Origin: Chloroflexota bacterium
GTDB taxonomy: Bacteria; Chloroflexota; Dehalococcoidia; JACPEP01
DNA length: 64,000 bases
Direction: 5' to 3'
Assembly: GCA_016183425.1 (NCBI GenBank)
Contig: JACPEP010000024.1
Location: 1-64,000 of the forward strand
Part shown: positions 27,757 to 37,163 of the stretch, piece by piece
How positions within the stretch are numbered: position 1 is the first letter of the stretch
Layout of the letters: every line of letters begins with the position of its first letter
Made by a program: the position numbers and the translations under genes
Notes under the pieces: model-generated
Told to the model about the DNA's origin: nothing
Database searches by the model: none
What the model saw: only the letters and a program-made list of their open reading frames with translations

Positions 27757-30528
27757 CTAAGCTACTTTTGCTACCCTTACCGCGCAGAACTTCAGCTCCG
27801 GTATCTTGGACACCGGATCCCGGCCCGGCTGGGTAAGAAGGTTGGTGACCGTATCTGGGAAATGGAAGGTCATGAACAGGCTGCCGGGAGGGGTTCCCTC
27901 AGCCACCTTGGCCCGGACAGTAACAGCTCCCCTTCGAGAAGTCACCTTGACTAGATCTCCATCGGCGATGCCCAGCGAGACGGCGTCTTGGGGGTTTATC
28001 TCCACCCGCTCCTCAGAATGCAGCTCTCTCAGCCCCTTTACGCGGCGGGTGAGGGTGCTGCTGTGGAAGTGGTATAGCATACGTCCGGTGTTAAGAATAA
28101 GGGGATACTCCTCGTCGGGCTGTTCCAGGGAGCCCCGATATTCCACGGGCACGAAGTGCCCTTTGCCCCGGGTGAAGGCTTCCCTATGAAGGATGGACGT
28201 CCCCGGGTGGTTTGGGGAGGGGCAGGGCCACTGGAGGCCGCCGTTCTCCAGCCGATGGTAGGCCATGCCCCCGTAGCTGGCAGTGAGACGGGCGATCTCG
28301 TCCATGATCTCGGCGGGGTGCTCATAGCTGAAGCCCTGGGCTCCCAGGCGCATGGCCAGTTGGACGGTAATCCACCAGTCGGGTCGAGAGTTGCCCACGG
28401 GGGATATGGCCTGGCGCACCCGCTGCACCCGGCGCTCCGTGTTGGTAAAGGTGCCTTCCTTCTCAGCGAAGCTGGCGGCGGGGAGCACCACGTGGGCTAA
28501 ACGAGCCGTCTCGCTGAGAAATATATCTTGAACCACCAGGAACTCCAGGCGCTTCAGGGCCTCCTCGATGTGGGCAGCGTTGGGGTCCGTGATGACCGGG
28601 TTCTCCCCCACCAGATAGATAGCCTTTACCGTGCCATCGTGGGCAGCATCGAAAATCTCCCCCAAGGTCAGCCCAGGCTTAGGATTGAGAGAGACGCCCC
28701 AGGCAGCCTCAAACCTCTCCCTTATCCCCCCATCGGCCACGGATTGATAGCCGGTGAAAACGTTGGGGAGGCACCCCATGTCACACGAGCCCTGAACGTT
28801 ATTATGGCCCCGCAGAGGGTTCACCCCCGAACCTGGCTTACCTATATTCCCCGTGAGCATAGCCAGGTCGGCCAGGGCCTGGACATTGTCTGTGCCGTGG
28901 CTGGACTGGGTGATGCCCATGGCGTACACGATAGCCGCCGACGAGCTAGTGGCATAGAGGCGGGCCGCCTCTCGAATCTGCTCCTGGGGCAGCCCCGTGA
29001 TCTGCGACACCCGCTCCAGGGAGAAGGCAGCCAGAGACTCCCTCAGGGCATCAAAGTTCTCACAGCGCTCCTGGATGAAATTACTATCCGCCAGGCCTTC
29101 ATCCACAATCACCCGCATCATGCCGCCGATGAGAGCCACATCGCTCCCTGGTCGCTGGCGGAGCCACATGGTAGCGTGGCGGCAAAGCTCTATCCAATGG
29201 GGGTTAGCCACGATAAGCTTGCCCCCCCGCCGAGCCATCTGCTTCAACTGTAGGGCGATGACCGGGTGGGCCTCCGTCGTGTTGGTGCCGATGGCAAGTA
29301 TGCAGGCGGCTTGCCCCAGGTCGGCGATGGAGTTGGTCATAGCGCCGCTGCCGAAGGTGGTGGCCAGACCGGCCACCGAAGGGGAGTGTCAGAGACGGGC
29401 GCAGTGGTCTACATTGTTTGAGCCCATTACCACCCGGGCGAACTTCTGCAATATGTAGCAGTCCTCGTTGGTGCATTTGGAGGAGGCGATGGCGGCGAAC
29501 TCCTCTCCCCGATAGTCCCCCAGACGAGAGGCTACCAGGTCCAGAGCTTCGTCCCAAGAGGCCTCCCGAAAGGCTCCGTTGTCCCGAATGAGGGGCGTGG
29601 TCAGGCGCTCCGGATGGTGCACGAAGTCCAGCCCATAGCGGCCTTTGACGCAGGCCTGGCCTTTGTTCACCGCCCCCTCGGCATCGGCAGAGACGCGGAC
29701 AATGCGCTCCCCTTTCACATGGAGGAGGAGCTGGCAACCGGTGCCGCAGTAGGGACAGATGGTAGATACCAACTTGTCAGGGAGGCCAGCCCATTTGGTG
29801 GTTTTGTCCATAAGGGAGGCGGTGGGGCACACATCCACACAGGCGCCGCAGAGCTCGCAGTTGGTCTCATGGAGGGGAATACCGAAGGGGGTGTCGATGC
29901 GGGCCTTGTCCCCCTTGTAGGTGACAGAGATGGCCCCCACCCCCCGCACCTCATCGCACACCCGAACGCACCGGGCACAGAGGATGCACTTGTTGTAGTC
30001 CCGCTCGATAAAGGGGTTCTCCCTCTCTAGAGGTATCTCTTCCCGCGCCCCATACCAGCTCCGGCCTTCCTCGTAGAAGCGTCCCGTCCCCTCCATGCCC
30101 AGGAACTCGGACACTTGCTGGAGCTCGCACCATTGGTTCTTGGCGCAGGTGACGCAGCGGTCGGTAACCACGTCGTCCCGAAGACATATCCAGTTGGGCA
30201 AGCAGTGAATCTTGCGATGGCAGGTGAGGCACCGGTCCGGGTGCTCCGAGAGGATGGTCTCCATAACCCCCCGCTGCAACTCTCGCACCGGGGCAGTGTC
30301 TGTTCGGACCACCATTCCATCCGTTACCTGGGTGGTGCAGGCCAAAGGCAAACCCCGCACCCCCTCTATTTCCACGGCGCAAAGACGACACCCACCATAT
30401 GAAGGAAGGTCATCCATATAACACAGGTGGGGAATGTAGACCCCAGCCTTCTTGGCCACCTCCAGAAGGGGATCCCCCGGCTCCGCCTCCACCGTCTTCT
30501 GGTCTATGGTCAAAGTAACCTTGGCCAA
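27757..30528 (-). CDS. fdhA: Selenocysteine-containing NAD(P)-linked formate dehydrogenase alpha subunit
   Basis: 923 residues when the in-frame UGA at 29391-29389 is read as Sec (residue 380); a naive reading splits it in two. The sequence around it is DHCARL-U-HSPSVAGLATTFG, matching the FdhF/FdhA active site R-V-U-H-G-P. A SECIS-like hairpin follows the UGA. The N-terminal NuoG-like part binds [2Fe-2S] (HLCYMDDLPSYGGCRLC), further clusters (CLTCHRKIHC) and two [4Fe-4S] (CILCARCVRVC, CELCGACVDVCP). The Mo/W-bisMGD domain begins at CPYCGTGC. It oxidises formate or reduces CO2. Neighbours nuoE- and nuoF-like genes supply the NAD(P) module. Confidence 0.95.
29359..29377 (-). promoter_or_regulatory. 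Bacterial SECIS element of fdhA
   Basis: On the mRNA strand GGTGGCC-GGTCT-GGCCACC forms a perfect 7-bp stem with a GGTCT loop, starting 11 bases after the UGA. The E. coli fdhF SECIS also has a GGUCU apical loop at similar spacing, where SelB binds. Confidence 0.85.
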
Positions 30529-30538
30529 GGCAGTACTC

Positions 30539-32239
30539 CTATCTCGTCAACGCAGGGCTAGCTGCAGGCAAAGGGCACACGCCCGCCGGACAGCACTTTT
30601 CCCGGATGTGGGCTTCGTATTCCTCGGGGAAGTGCCGAAGAGTGCTGATTACCGCCGTCGGGGACGCCTGGCCGTGGGCGCAGTTGCCGTTACGCATCAC
30701 ACCCTCCAACCAGCGGAAAGTGTCCAGGTCCTGTGGTCTTCCCTTACCCTGGGTAATGCGCTCCAGGATGTCTACATAACGCTGAGTTCCAATACGGCAG
30801 GTGGTACAGCGGGCACAGCTCTCGTCCTGAGCGAAGGTGAGGTAACGGAGGACCATGTCCACCAGGCAGGCCCCCTCATCCACAAAGACCAGCCCCCCAC
30901 TGCCCATCAAAACTCCCTCGGGGGCGAAGGCCTGAGGCTCCAGGGGCAAGTCCAGGTGCCGGGCGGTCAAGAAGCCGCTCAGGGGTCCCCCTGACTGTAT
31001 CGCCTTGAGAGGCCGCCCGTTGCCCACGCCACCTCCCGCCTCCTCAAAAATCCGCCGCAGGGGAGTGCCCAGGGGCACCTCCACCACCCCAGTGCGGACA
31101 ATGTGGCCGCTGATGCTGAACATCTTGGTACCCCTGGCCCGCTCCGTACCCATGCTGGCATACCACTGCCCGCCATGGGCGATAATGAGGGGCGCATTGG
31201 CGTAGGTCTCCACGTTGTTGACGTTGGTGGGCTTGCCGAAGACGCCTGCCTGGGCGGGGAAGGGAGGACGGATACGGGGCATGCCCCGAGAATCCTGAAT
31301 AGAGGAGATGAGGCCCGTCTCCTCGCCGCAGACGTAGCTGCCGGCCCCCACCACCAGCTCCAAGTTACATTTGAAGCCCAGGCCCAGGATGTTGTCTCCC
31401 ACCAGGCCCCTCGCCCGGGCCTGCTCCAGGGCAATGCGCAGCCTCCGGGCCGCCAGGGGATACTCCTCACGAAGGTAGATGTATGCCGCCTCGGCGCCGG
31501 TAGCGTAGGCCCCGATGAGTATGCCCTCTATCACCAGATGGGGGTCGCTTTCCAGCAGGATCCGGTTGACAAAGGCCCCTGGATCCCCCTCATCGGCGTT
31601 ACATATCATATACTTGGGGGTAGCTTTGGCCTGACGCAGGAAATCCCACTTGCGGCCGCAGGGGAAATTGGCCCCGCCACGGCCGGCGAGGCCAGATTGG
31701 TTCATCTCCTGAATAACTGTCTCAGGGGTCATGCCGCTTAGAGCTTTGTGCAAGGCGGCGTAGCCGCCCAGAGCGATGTTGTGCTCAATGTTCTCCGGGT
31801 CGATGACGCCGCAGCGGGCCATGAGACGTCGTTCCTGGAGACGGAAGAACTCGGTCTCTGCTAGAGGGCGGATTCCCTGCCACTCCTCCTCCCCAGACAC
31901 CCCCAGGGCCGCCTCCGCCCAGACCCCACCCCTGACCAGCACCTCCTCAACTAAGGCAGGAATCCGCTCCGGGGTCATCTCTCCATAGGTGACCGTACGT
32001 CCCTCCCGGGTGACCATGACCAGAGGCTCGGCGAAGCACATGCCGTTGCAGCCCGTTATACTCACCGTGGCTGGAATATTCCGGGCGGTCACTTCCCGCC
32101 TCAGAACGGCCAGGGCCTCTTCCGCCCCTGCCGCCACCCCACAGGAGCCCATGCCCACCTGAAGGAGAGGCTTAGTATCCCCCATATAGTTTCGCCAGGC
32201 CGCTTCGCCATCGGTCTTCAGCCCTTCAAAGGTACTCAC
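30539..32239 (-). CDS. NuoF-like NADH-binding subunit of the formate dehydrogenase complex
   Basis: 566 aa from a GTG at 32239 that overlaps the nuoE-like stop (GTGA). The longer frame to 32356 is not protein-like. An N-terminal thioredoxin-like [2Fe-2S] domain (VGMGSCGVAAG then GCNGMCFAEP) precedes the FMN/NADH domain (GRGGANFPCGRKWDF, CNADEGDPGAFVNR), a SLBB region and a C-terminal [4Fe-4S] (SCARCTTCRIG). This is the HydB/FdhB-type layout without an extra ferredoxin tail. It couples FdhA to NAD(H). It lies 10 bp upstream of fdhA. Confidence 0.93.
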   Translation of the reverse strand: MSTFEGLKTDGEAAWRNYMGDTKPLLQVGMGSCGVAAGAEEALAVLRREVTARNIPATVSITGCNGMCFAEPLVMVTREGRTVTYGEMTPERIPALVEEVLVRGGVWAEAALGVSGEEEWQGIRPLAETEFFRLQERRLMARCGVIDPENIEHNIALGGYAALHKALSGMTPETVIQEMNQSGLAGRGGANFPCGRKWDFLRQAKATPKYMICNADEGDPGAFVNRILLESDPHLVIEGILIGAYATGAEAAYIYLREEYPLAARRLRIALEQARARGLVGDNILGLGFKCNLELVVGAGSYVCGEETGLISSIQDSRGMPRIRPPFPAQAGVFGKPTNVNNVETYANAPLIIAHGGQWYASMGTERARGTKMFSISGHIVRTGVVEVPLGTPLRRIFEEAGGGVGNGRPLKAIQSGGPLSGFLTARHLDLPLEPQAFAPEGVLMGSGGLVFVDEGACLVDMVLRYLTFAQDESCARCTTCRIGTQRYVDILERITQGKGRPQDLDTFRWLEGVMRNGNCAHGQASPTAVISTLRHFPEEYEAHIREKCCPAGVCPLPAASPALTR

Positions 32240-32694
32240 CGCTCTTTCCCCTCTCCCAGAATTTGAGGCACCACCTCTGGCGTCACCTTGCCATGAATCT
32301 TTCCATCTACGGTAAGGAAGGGGGCGACGTGGCAGATGCCCGGGCACTGCACCCACTTCACCTCCGTTTTGTTATCAGGGGAGGCCTGGCCCATGGCGAC
32401 ACCGATGTGGCCTTCAATAGCCTGTCGCACCTTCTCCGCCCCCCTGAGGTAGCACGCGGGCCCACCGCACAGGCCGATGCTCCTCTCCGGCGGCGGCGTG
32501 GTGCGCAGCTCAGAGTAGAAGGTCAGAGCGCCGTAGACGTGGGCCGGAGACATGCCCAGAGCGGTAGCAATGGCCTCCACCGCCTGAGGCGATATGTATC
32601 CCTGAATCTCTTGCACGCGGTGAAAGACCTCCAAAAGGACGCCTCTTTTACCTCGATACTCCTTGAGGAGGTCATCAAGTTTTTCTTGAACCAT
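32236..32694 (-). CDS. NuoE-like [2Fe-2S] subunit
   Basis: 152 aa. The thioredoxin-like [2Fe-2S] ligands are in GLCGGPACYLRG and VQCPGICHVAP. A typical helical N-terminus (LDDLLKEYRGKRGVLLEVFHRVQEIQGYI, shown only in part) precedes them. It pairs with the NuoF-like protein. It overlaps that gene by 4 bases and starts 10 bp after ugd. Confidence 0.93.
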   Translation of the reverse strand: MVQEKLDDLLKEYRGKRGVLLEVFHRVQEIQGYISPQAVEAIATALGMSPAHVYGALTFYSELRTTPPPERSIGLCGGPACYLRGAEKVRQAIEGHIGVAMGQASPDNKTEVKWVQCPGICHVAPFLTVDGKIHGKVTPEVVPQILGEGKER

Positions 32695-32704
32695 GCGCCC
32701 TCCT

Positions 32705-34054
32705 TTACTGTTCTCGGGAGGTATCTATCCCCATCTCGACCAAGGATGCCGGGGCGGTAACATGGCCCCGGCCAACGCCGAAGTAGATAAAGCCCAGTTC
32801 CACCATCTCTTGGGCTTCGTAGATGTTGCGGCCGTCCACCACCACCGGGTGTCTCATAAGCTGCCAAATGTATTTGCGATCTAGCTGTTTGAACTCGTTC
32901 CATTCCGTGACTACCACAAGGGCATCGCTGTCCCGAGCAGTGGCGTAGGCATCGGGGCAGAGTTCTACACCGGACAGGATCCTTCGGGCCGCCTCCATGG
33001 CCGCCGGGTCGTAGGCTTTTACCCGGGCTCCCTCGCTTTGCAGCAGATGGATTATCTCCAGAGAGGGAGCGCTGCGCAGGTCGTCGGTGTCGGGCTTGAA
33101 GCTCAGCCCCAGAAGCCCCACCACCCGTCCCTCCAGAGAGCCGAAGACCTGCCGCAGTCGCTGTACCACGATACGCTTTTGATCCTGATTTATATCCATC
33201 ACCGCCCTCAAGAGCTGGGGATGACAGCCGTGGATGGCGGCCATATGGGCCAGGGCCTGAACATCCTTAGGGAAGCAACTCCCGCCGTAGCCCAGCCCCG
33301 CCTCCAAATAGCTACTCCCGATACGGCGGTCCAGCCCCATACTTCGGGCCACCTCCTTGACGTCGGCGCCCACCTTCTCGCAGATGGCGGCGATCTCGTT
33401 CATGAAGCTAATACGAGTGGCCAGAAAGGCATTGGAGGCGTACTTGATCATCTCCGCCGTTCTCAGGTCGGTGATGATGATGGGGCATTTGAAGCTGGAG
33501 TAGAGGGTGGCCACCTCCTGGGCCGCCGCCTTGTCGGTAGCCCCCAGGACAATACGGTCGGGCTCCATAAAGTCAGCCACCGCCCGCCCTTCCCGCAGAA
33601 ACTCTGGGTTAGACACCACGCCAAAGGGAACTTTGTCGTTGTGGCGATGAATAATCTGGGCTACCAGGTCCCCGGTGCCGATGGGCACCGTGCTTTTGTT
33701 TACGATTATGGCATCTTTTCGCAAACAGCCCGCGATCCCCTCCGCCACCTGGCGGATGTAGGTCATGTCCGCCTCCCCTGCCATGCCAGCCGGGGTATTG
33801 ACGGCGACGAAGATGAACTCGGCCTCCGCCATCCCCTCTGGGTAGCTGACAGTGAAGTCCAAGCGGTGGGCCCGCTGGTTTCGGCGCAACACCTCCTCCA
33901 GACCCGGCTCATAGAAAGGAACCCGCCCTTCTTTGAGAAGGGCTACCTTGGCCTCATCGATGTCCACACAGCGCACCCCGTGCCCCAGGTCAGCCAGACA
34001 CGCCCCAGTGACCAGCCCCACGTAGCCACTGCCGATGACACACAATCTACTCAT
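32705..34054 (-). CDS. ugd: UDP-glucose 6-dehydrogenase
   Basis: 449 aa. NAD-binding N-terminus VIGSGYVGLVTGACLADLGH, central dimerisation helix, and the catalytic Cys in GYGGSCFPKDVQALAHMA. It oxidises UDP-glucose twice to UDP-glucuronate for surface polysaccharides. It lies just 10 bp upstream of the nuoE-like gene, so it may share a transcript with the unrelated formate dehydrogenase genes. Confidence 0.95.
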   Translation of the reverse strand: MSRLCVIGSGYVGLVTGACLADLGHGVRCVDIDEAKVALLKEGRVPFYEPGLEEVLRRNQRAHRLDFTVSYPEGMAEAEFIFVAVNTPAGMAGEADMTYIRQVAEGIAGCLRKDAIIVNKSTVPIGTGDLVAQIIHRHNDKVPFGVVSNPEFLREGRAVADFMEPDRIVLGATDKAAAQEVATLYSSFKCPIIITDLRTAEMIKYASNAFLATRISFMNEIAAICEKVGADVKEVARSMGLDRRIGSSYLEAGLGYGGSCFPKDVQALAHMAAIHGCHPQLLRAVMDINQDQKRIVVQRLRQVFGSLEGRVVGLLGLSFKPDTDDLRSAPSLEIIHLLQSEGARVKAYDPAAMEAARRILSGVELCPDAYATARDSDALVVVTEWNEFKQLDRKYIWQLMRHPVVVDGRNIYEAQEMVELGFIYFGVGRGHVTAPASLVEMGIDTSREQ

Positions 34055-34148
34055 GGGACGCTCCTAACCGGAAGTAATAAGTGATAATGTTGGGAAAAGG
34101 CGAAGAAATCACGGAAGACATATGGCTTGAGATTGCACCGTCACACCC

Positions 34149-34189
34149 AAACTATCTTACTCCTACAAGCAGAAAATTGCAATGGCTTA
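34149..34189. repeat. Direct repeat, left copy
   Basis: About 40 bp beginning AAACTATCTTACTCCT. It closely matches 34878-34917 in the same orientation with a few substitutions. The pair flanks the small membrane-protein gene. Confidence 0.7.
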
Positions 34190-34219
34190 TACTTCGCCCA
34201 AAATCAACGATTCAATTTG

Positions 34220-34243
34220 TAGGTCGGGTTTCCCAACCCGACC
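34220..34243. repeat. Short palindrome of the GGTCGGGTTT-CCC-AACCCGACC type
   Basis: Self-complementary with arms GGTCGGGTT and AACCCGACC. A related GGCGGGTTT-GAAACCCGCC palindrome lies near 53803-53826. Confidence 0.6.
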
Positions 34244-34453
34244 GTAGCGCCAGGGAAACCTGCCCTACGCATGTCAATCGCTATTTTGGGGACTTTGTCC
34301 TCCGGCACGTTCAGAGCGCACCTCAGGACGGGCGTAGCAATCCTTCCCCCCTCGTGCTATCGAACCTCAGCTAAGCAACACTTGCCATACTTTTGGGGTA
34401 AGGTTAGTCCTCGGAGGGCTTGAGGTGAATTGAGCCGGACAGCACGCCCGTGG

Positions 34454-34834
34454 TCATCCCTTGGCAAGGGCACGATAAAATGCGAGATATATTACCAGGA
34501 AGAGGAGCTCAAGAATCACGGGAGGAACGAAGTTTGTGTCCCCCAGGGCTAGTAGCTCATAGAGCGAGTCGCCAAAGTGGAAGGCGGTCCAGGCCAGCGG
34601 AACAAAAAGCAAACGATGCTGCTGCCTAAACTGCGGAATGACGACTAATACTAGGATCAGGGCAAAAGCCAAAAAGCCGACACCAAGCCGGCGGCCATCC
34701 ACCTCGGTGTGGGCGAACCCGCTGATAACTAGGATGGAGGCCAGGCCAACGAAGGCGGCCAGGCCAGCCTGCAACCAAATGACTACCGTCAATGCCAGGG
34801 GAACCCATGGCTTGCTGGTTCGTTCCTTCGCCAT
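34454..34834 (-). CDS. Small integral membrane protein, unknown function
   Basis: 126 aa from the ATG at 34834, giving MAKERTSKPWVPL. About four hydrophobic segments: VPLALTVVIWLQAGLAAFVG, ILVISGF with the following LGVGFLAFALILVLVVI, LLFVPLAWTAFHFGDSLYEL and VILELLFLVIYLAFYRAL. The HFGDSLYEL stretch suggests a polar site within the membrane. No known family is assigned. It stands alone between two direct repeats. Confidence 0.65.
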   Translation of the reverse strand: MAKERTSKPWVPLALTVVIWLQAGLAAFVGLASILVISGFAHTEVDGRRLGVGFLAFALILVLVVIPQFRQQHRLLFVPLAWTAFHFGDSLYELLALGDTNFVPPVILELLFLVIYLAFYRALAKG

Positions 34835-34877
34835 ATTATGCCTCCCTCTCATTCAAAGGCAAACCCCGACACACTAA

Positions 34878-34917
34878 AAACTATCTTACTCCTCCAGGCA
34901 GAAAATTGCAGTGGCTA
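34878..34917. repeat. Direct repeat, right copy
   Basis: Partner of 34149-34189, about 730 bp away. The shared core ends CAGAAAATTGCA-TGGCT. Confidence 0.7.
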
Positions 34918-34970
34918 CTCAACACCGGCGGTGTCCTAAACTATGCAAGGTCTGTGGCATAGGCGGGGCA

Positions 34971-35312
34971 TTATGATGGGACTTCTCCTTGCTCCGCACT
35001 ACAGGTTGGGTAAATACTCGCGTGGGGTTTAGTGCCAAGAGCAAGGGCCAGATGAGCTATTGACCGAAGCGTCAGATTCGGAGGGGCATTAAAGACCCTT
35101 GTAATGTATGACCTAGACACGCCCATAAGATCAGAAAGCTGCGCACGAGAAATGCCTTTCCTCTCCATCATGCCTAACGCTTGCTCGACGATAAGGATCG
35201 CCAAATGCTCTGCAATGTAATCCGGGTCACGCTCGAATTTGGCTTCATAGGGCGCTAGCCACCCACCTTGAGTCGATTTGGAGTCAATGTAACTGAACTC
35301 GTCGGTCTTCAT
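34971..35312 (-). CDS. XRE-family helix-turn-helix antitoxin (HigA-like)
   Basis: 113 aa. The C-terminal half is a classic HTH: MERKGISRAQLSDLMGVSR followed by SYITRVFNAPPNLTLRSIAHLALALG. It likely binds and neutralises the upstream toxin and represses the operon. Its ATG overlaps the toxin stop by 4 bases. The order toxin then antitoxin is that of higBA. Confidence 0.85.
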   Translation of the reverse strand: MKTDEFSYIDSKSTQGGWLAPYEAKFERDPDYIAEHLAILIVEQALGMMERKGISRAQLSDLMGVSRSYITRVFNAPPNLTLRSIAHLALALGTKPHASIYPTCSAEQGEVPS

Positions 35313-35689
35313 TCTTTGCTAACCTCCTGCCACTTGGTACGTAGTCCCTTGGCCCTGTCGATTTCAGTCTTAAGAGCCTTCTTTTTAGGCTTCATGCAGC
35401 CATGGGTAATAACCGTGCGCCCCCCACGCGCATAAAAATAGAAAAGACGCGCGCCCTGCCGGTTTTTGAACTCGTAAATGCCATCCTCCAAGTACCTCGA
35501 TTTTTGCTCATTTTTGAGCGGCCCAAAATCTCCGTGTTGCGCTAACACTGCTGCCAAGGACTTTTGAGAAGCGAGGGGCAAGCTTTCTATGAATTGTTTC
35601 GCAGGACAATCCTCCCTTTGGAGGTCATTGGATAGGTCGATTGCCCACACTGTAAACCTGTGCCCATCCCTAACCTTCGACAGTTTCAT
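35309..35689 (-). CDS. RelE/HigB-superfamily (Gp49-like) toxin
   Basis: 126 aa. The end of the protein matches the phage-derived Gp49-like/HigB signature: DGIYEFKNRQGARLFYFYARG, then VITHGCMKPKKKALKTEI with the basic cluster and AKGLR. Such toxins cleave mRNA on ribosomes. No Shine-Dalgarno motif is seen before the ATG; a double GTTAAC site lies there instead. A TTG or GTG start could exist, but the ATG keeps the fold intact. Confidence 0.82.
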   Translation of the reverse strand: MKLSKVRDGHRFTVWAIDLSNDLQREDCPAKQFIESLPLASQKSLAAVLAQHGDFGPLKNEQKSRYLEDGIYEFKNRQGARLFYFYARGGRTVITHGCMKPKKKALKTEIDRAKGLRTKWQEVSKE

Positions 35690-35707
35690 GTTAACACAAA
35701 AGTTAAC
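35690..35707 (-). promoter_or_regulatory. Likely operator of the HigBA-like pair
   Basis: GTTAAC-ACAAAA-GTTAAC: two palindromic hexamers with a 6-base spacer, directly abutting the toxin start codon. XRE antitoxins commonly bind such paired sites for autorepression. Confidence 0.45.
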
Positions 35708-35832
35708 TGCCGTCTACAGTAGCGACATTGGCGCACAGTTTATCCTCGCAGGTCTATCAACTCCAGATTAGCAGCTTAGTTGGAGCCCAAGGATTCAAAT
35801 TAGGACACCACCTGACCCGGATGTCCGGCCCA

Positions 35833-35861
35833 GTAGGGGATGGTCTTAGACCATTCCCTAC
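35833..35861. repeat. Hairpin repeat (GGGATGGTCTTAGACCATCCC family) downstream of gap
   Basis: Arms GTAGGGGATGGTCT and AGACCATTCCCTAC. A sister copy is at 50463-50485 and a partial one near 53918-53935. It could double as a transcript end for gap. Confidence 0.65.
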
Positions 35862-35882
35862 CTCCCAAGCGGCCATCGCCGT

Positions 35883-36896
35883 CTAGAGGCCGCGGCGGGC
35901 CATATAGGCCGCCAGATCGGCGACACGGCAGGAATAGCCCCACTCGTTGTCGTACCAGGCCACCACTTTGACCATGTTCTTCTCCATGACCATGGTGGTA
36001 GGGGCGTCTACAATAGCGGAGGCGGGATTGCCTTTGAAATCGATGCTCACCAGAGGCTCGTCGCACACCTCCAGGATGCCGCGGAGAGCACCTGCCGCCC
36101 CCTTTCGAAAGGCATCGTTCACCTGCTCCGCCGAGACATCTTGCTCCAGGTCCACTACGAAATCCACCACCGATACGGTGGCGGTGGGCACCCGAAAGGC
36201 CAACCCGTGCACCCGCCCTTGTAGCTCTGGGATGACCACCCCCACCGCCCGGGCGGCGCCGGTAGTGGTGGGGATGATGCTCAGGGCCGCCGCCCGCGCT
36301 CGCCTCAGGTCCTCATGGAACTGATCGAGGATGCGCTGATCGTTGGTATAAGCATGAATGGTGCTCATGAGCCCCCGCCGGATGCCAAAGGCATCATTGA
36401 GGACTTTAGCCACGGGGGCGATGCAGTTGGTAGTACAAGAGGCGTTGGATACGATGCGATGAGCCCTGGGGTCGTATTTCTCCTCGTTAACCCCCAAGAC
36501 AACCATCAGATCCTCCCCTTTGGCCGGAGCGGTGATGATTACCTTCCTCGCTCCGCCTTCCAGGTGGGCAGCCGCTTTAGAAGCATCGGTGAAGAAGCCC
36601 GTGGACTCCACCACTATCTCCGCCCCGTAATCCCGCCACGGTATCTGGGCCGGGTTCCGCTCCGCCAGGACTTTGATCAGTTTCCCGTCTATCACCAGGG
36701 AATCGCCCTCCGCCGCCACCGCGCCGGGATAGGCCCCGTAGTTGCTATCGTACTTTAGCAGGTGGGCGTTGGTTTTGGGATTGGTGAGGTCGTTAACCGC
36801 CACCACTTCTAGGCTATCCTTGTGGTACTGATTGACAGACCGCAGCACCTGGCGCCCGATGCGTCCAAAGCCGTTGATGCCAATCTTACTTGCCAT
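35883..36896 (-). CDS. gap: Glyceraldehyde-3-phosphate dehydrogenase, type I
   Basis: 337 aa. NAD-binding [14 protein letters not shown], catalytic Cys in [17 protein letters not shown], and C-terminal [15 protein letters not shown]. It oxidises G3P to 1,3-bisphosphoglycerate in glycolysis or the reverse in gluconeogenesis. Length and motifs are normal. It appears to be a single-gene transcript with its own promoter. Confidence 0.97.
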   Translation of the reverse strand: MASKIGINGFGRIGRQVLRSVNQYHKDSLEVVAVNDLTNPKTNAHLLKYDSNYGAYPGAVAAEGDSLVIDGKLIKVLAERNPAQIPWRDYGAEIVVESTGFFTDASKAAAHLEGGARKVIITAPAKGEDLMVVLGVNEEKYDPRAHRIVSNASCTTNCIAPVAKVLNDAFGIRRGLMSTIHAYTNDQRILDQFHEDLRRARAAALSIIPTTTGAARAVGVVIPELQGRVHGLAFRVPTATVSVVDFVVDLEQDVSAEQVNDAFRKGAAGALRGILEVCDEPLVSIDFKGNPASAIVDAPTTMVMEKNMVKVVAWYDNEWGYSCRVADLAAYMARRGL

Positions 36897-37008
36897 GGCA
36901 ACCCCTCCTTATTGATGCTAACTTCCCGACCAAAAAGCCCCTCTCTTTACCCCCGAAGTCTGCATCCGAGGACTCCAATGCGAAAGAGCCAGTTTCATTT
37001 GCGACTGA

Positions 37009-37037
37009 ATTATACATGGCCGCCGGATTCGAGACAA
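37009..37037 (-). promoter_or_regulatory. Sigma70-type promoter of gap
   Basis: Minus strand: TTGTCT (37037-37032), 17 bases, TATAAT (37014-37009). It gives a leader of about 105 nt before the gap ATG. Confidence 0.6.
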
Positions 37038-37163
37038 CTCGCATCGGCCCACCGCCACTAAACCGGCGTACCGCCATATTCGGATCAACCGAGACACGCA
37101 CCCAGATTGATGGTATAGTACATTTAGTGCCAATTCAGGGGTCACACCTTAGGGGAGAACGAC

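Larger units (their letters stand above)
34055..34453. other. Repeat-bearing intergenic region
   Basis: 399 bp. An open frame at 34081-34374 has no protein-like features and runs through a palindrome, so I do not call it. The region holds one member of a direct-repeat pair (34149-34189) and the AGGTCGGGTTTCCCAACCCGACC palindrome class at 34220-34243. It is clearly lower in GC than the surroundings. Confidence 0.6.

Noticed and set aside
29376..29400. fdhA as two genes or a nonsense pseudogene
   Set aside because: The UGA is at the catalytic Sec position with a SECIS hairpin right after it, and both halves are otherwise intact and in one frame.
34081..34374. 97-aa plus-strand open frame
   Set aside because: It lacks protein-like composition and a recognisable ribosome site, and runs through a palindrome and a direct repeat.
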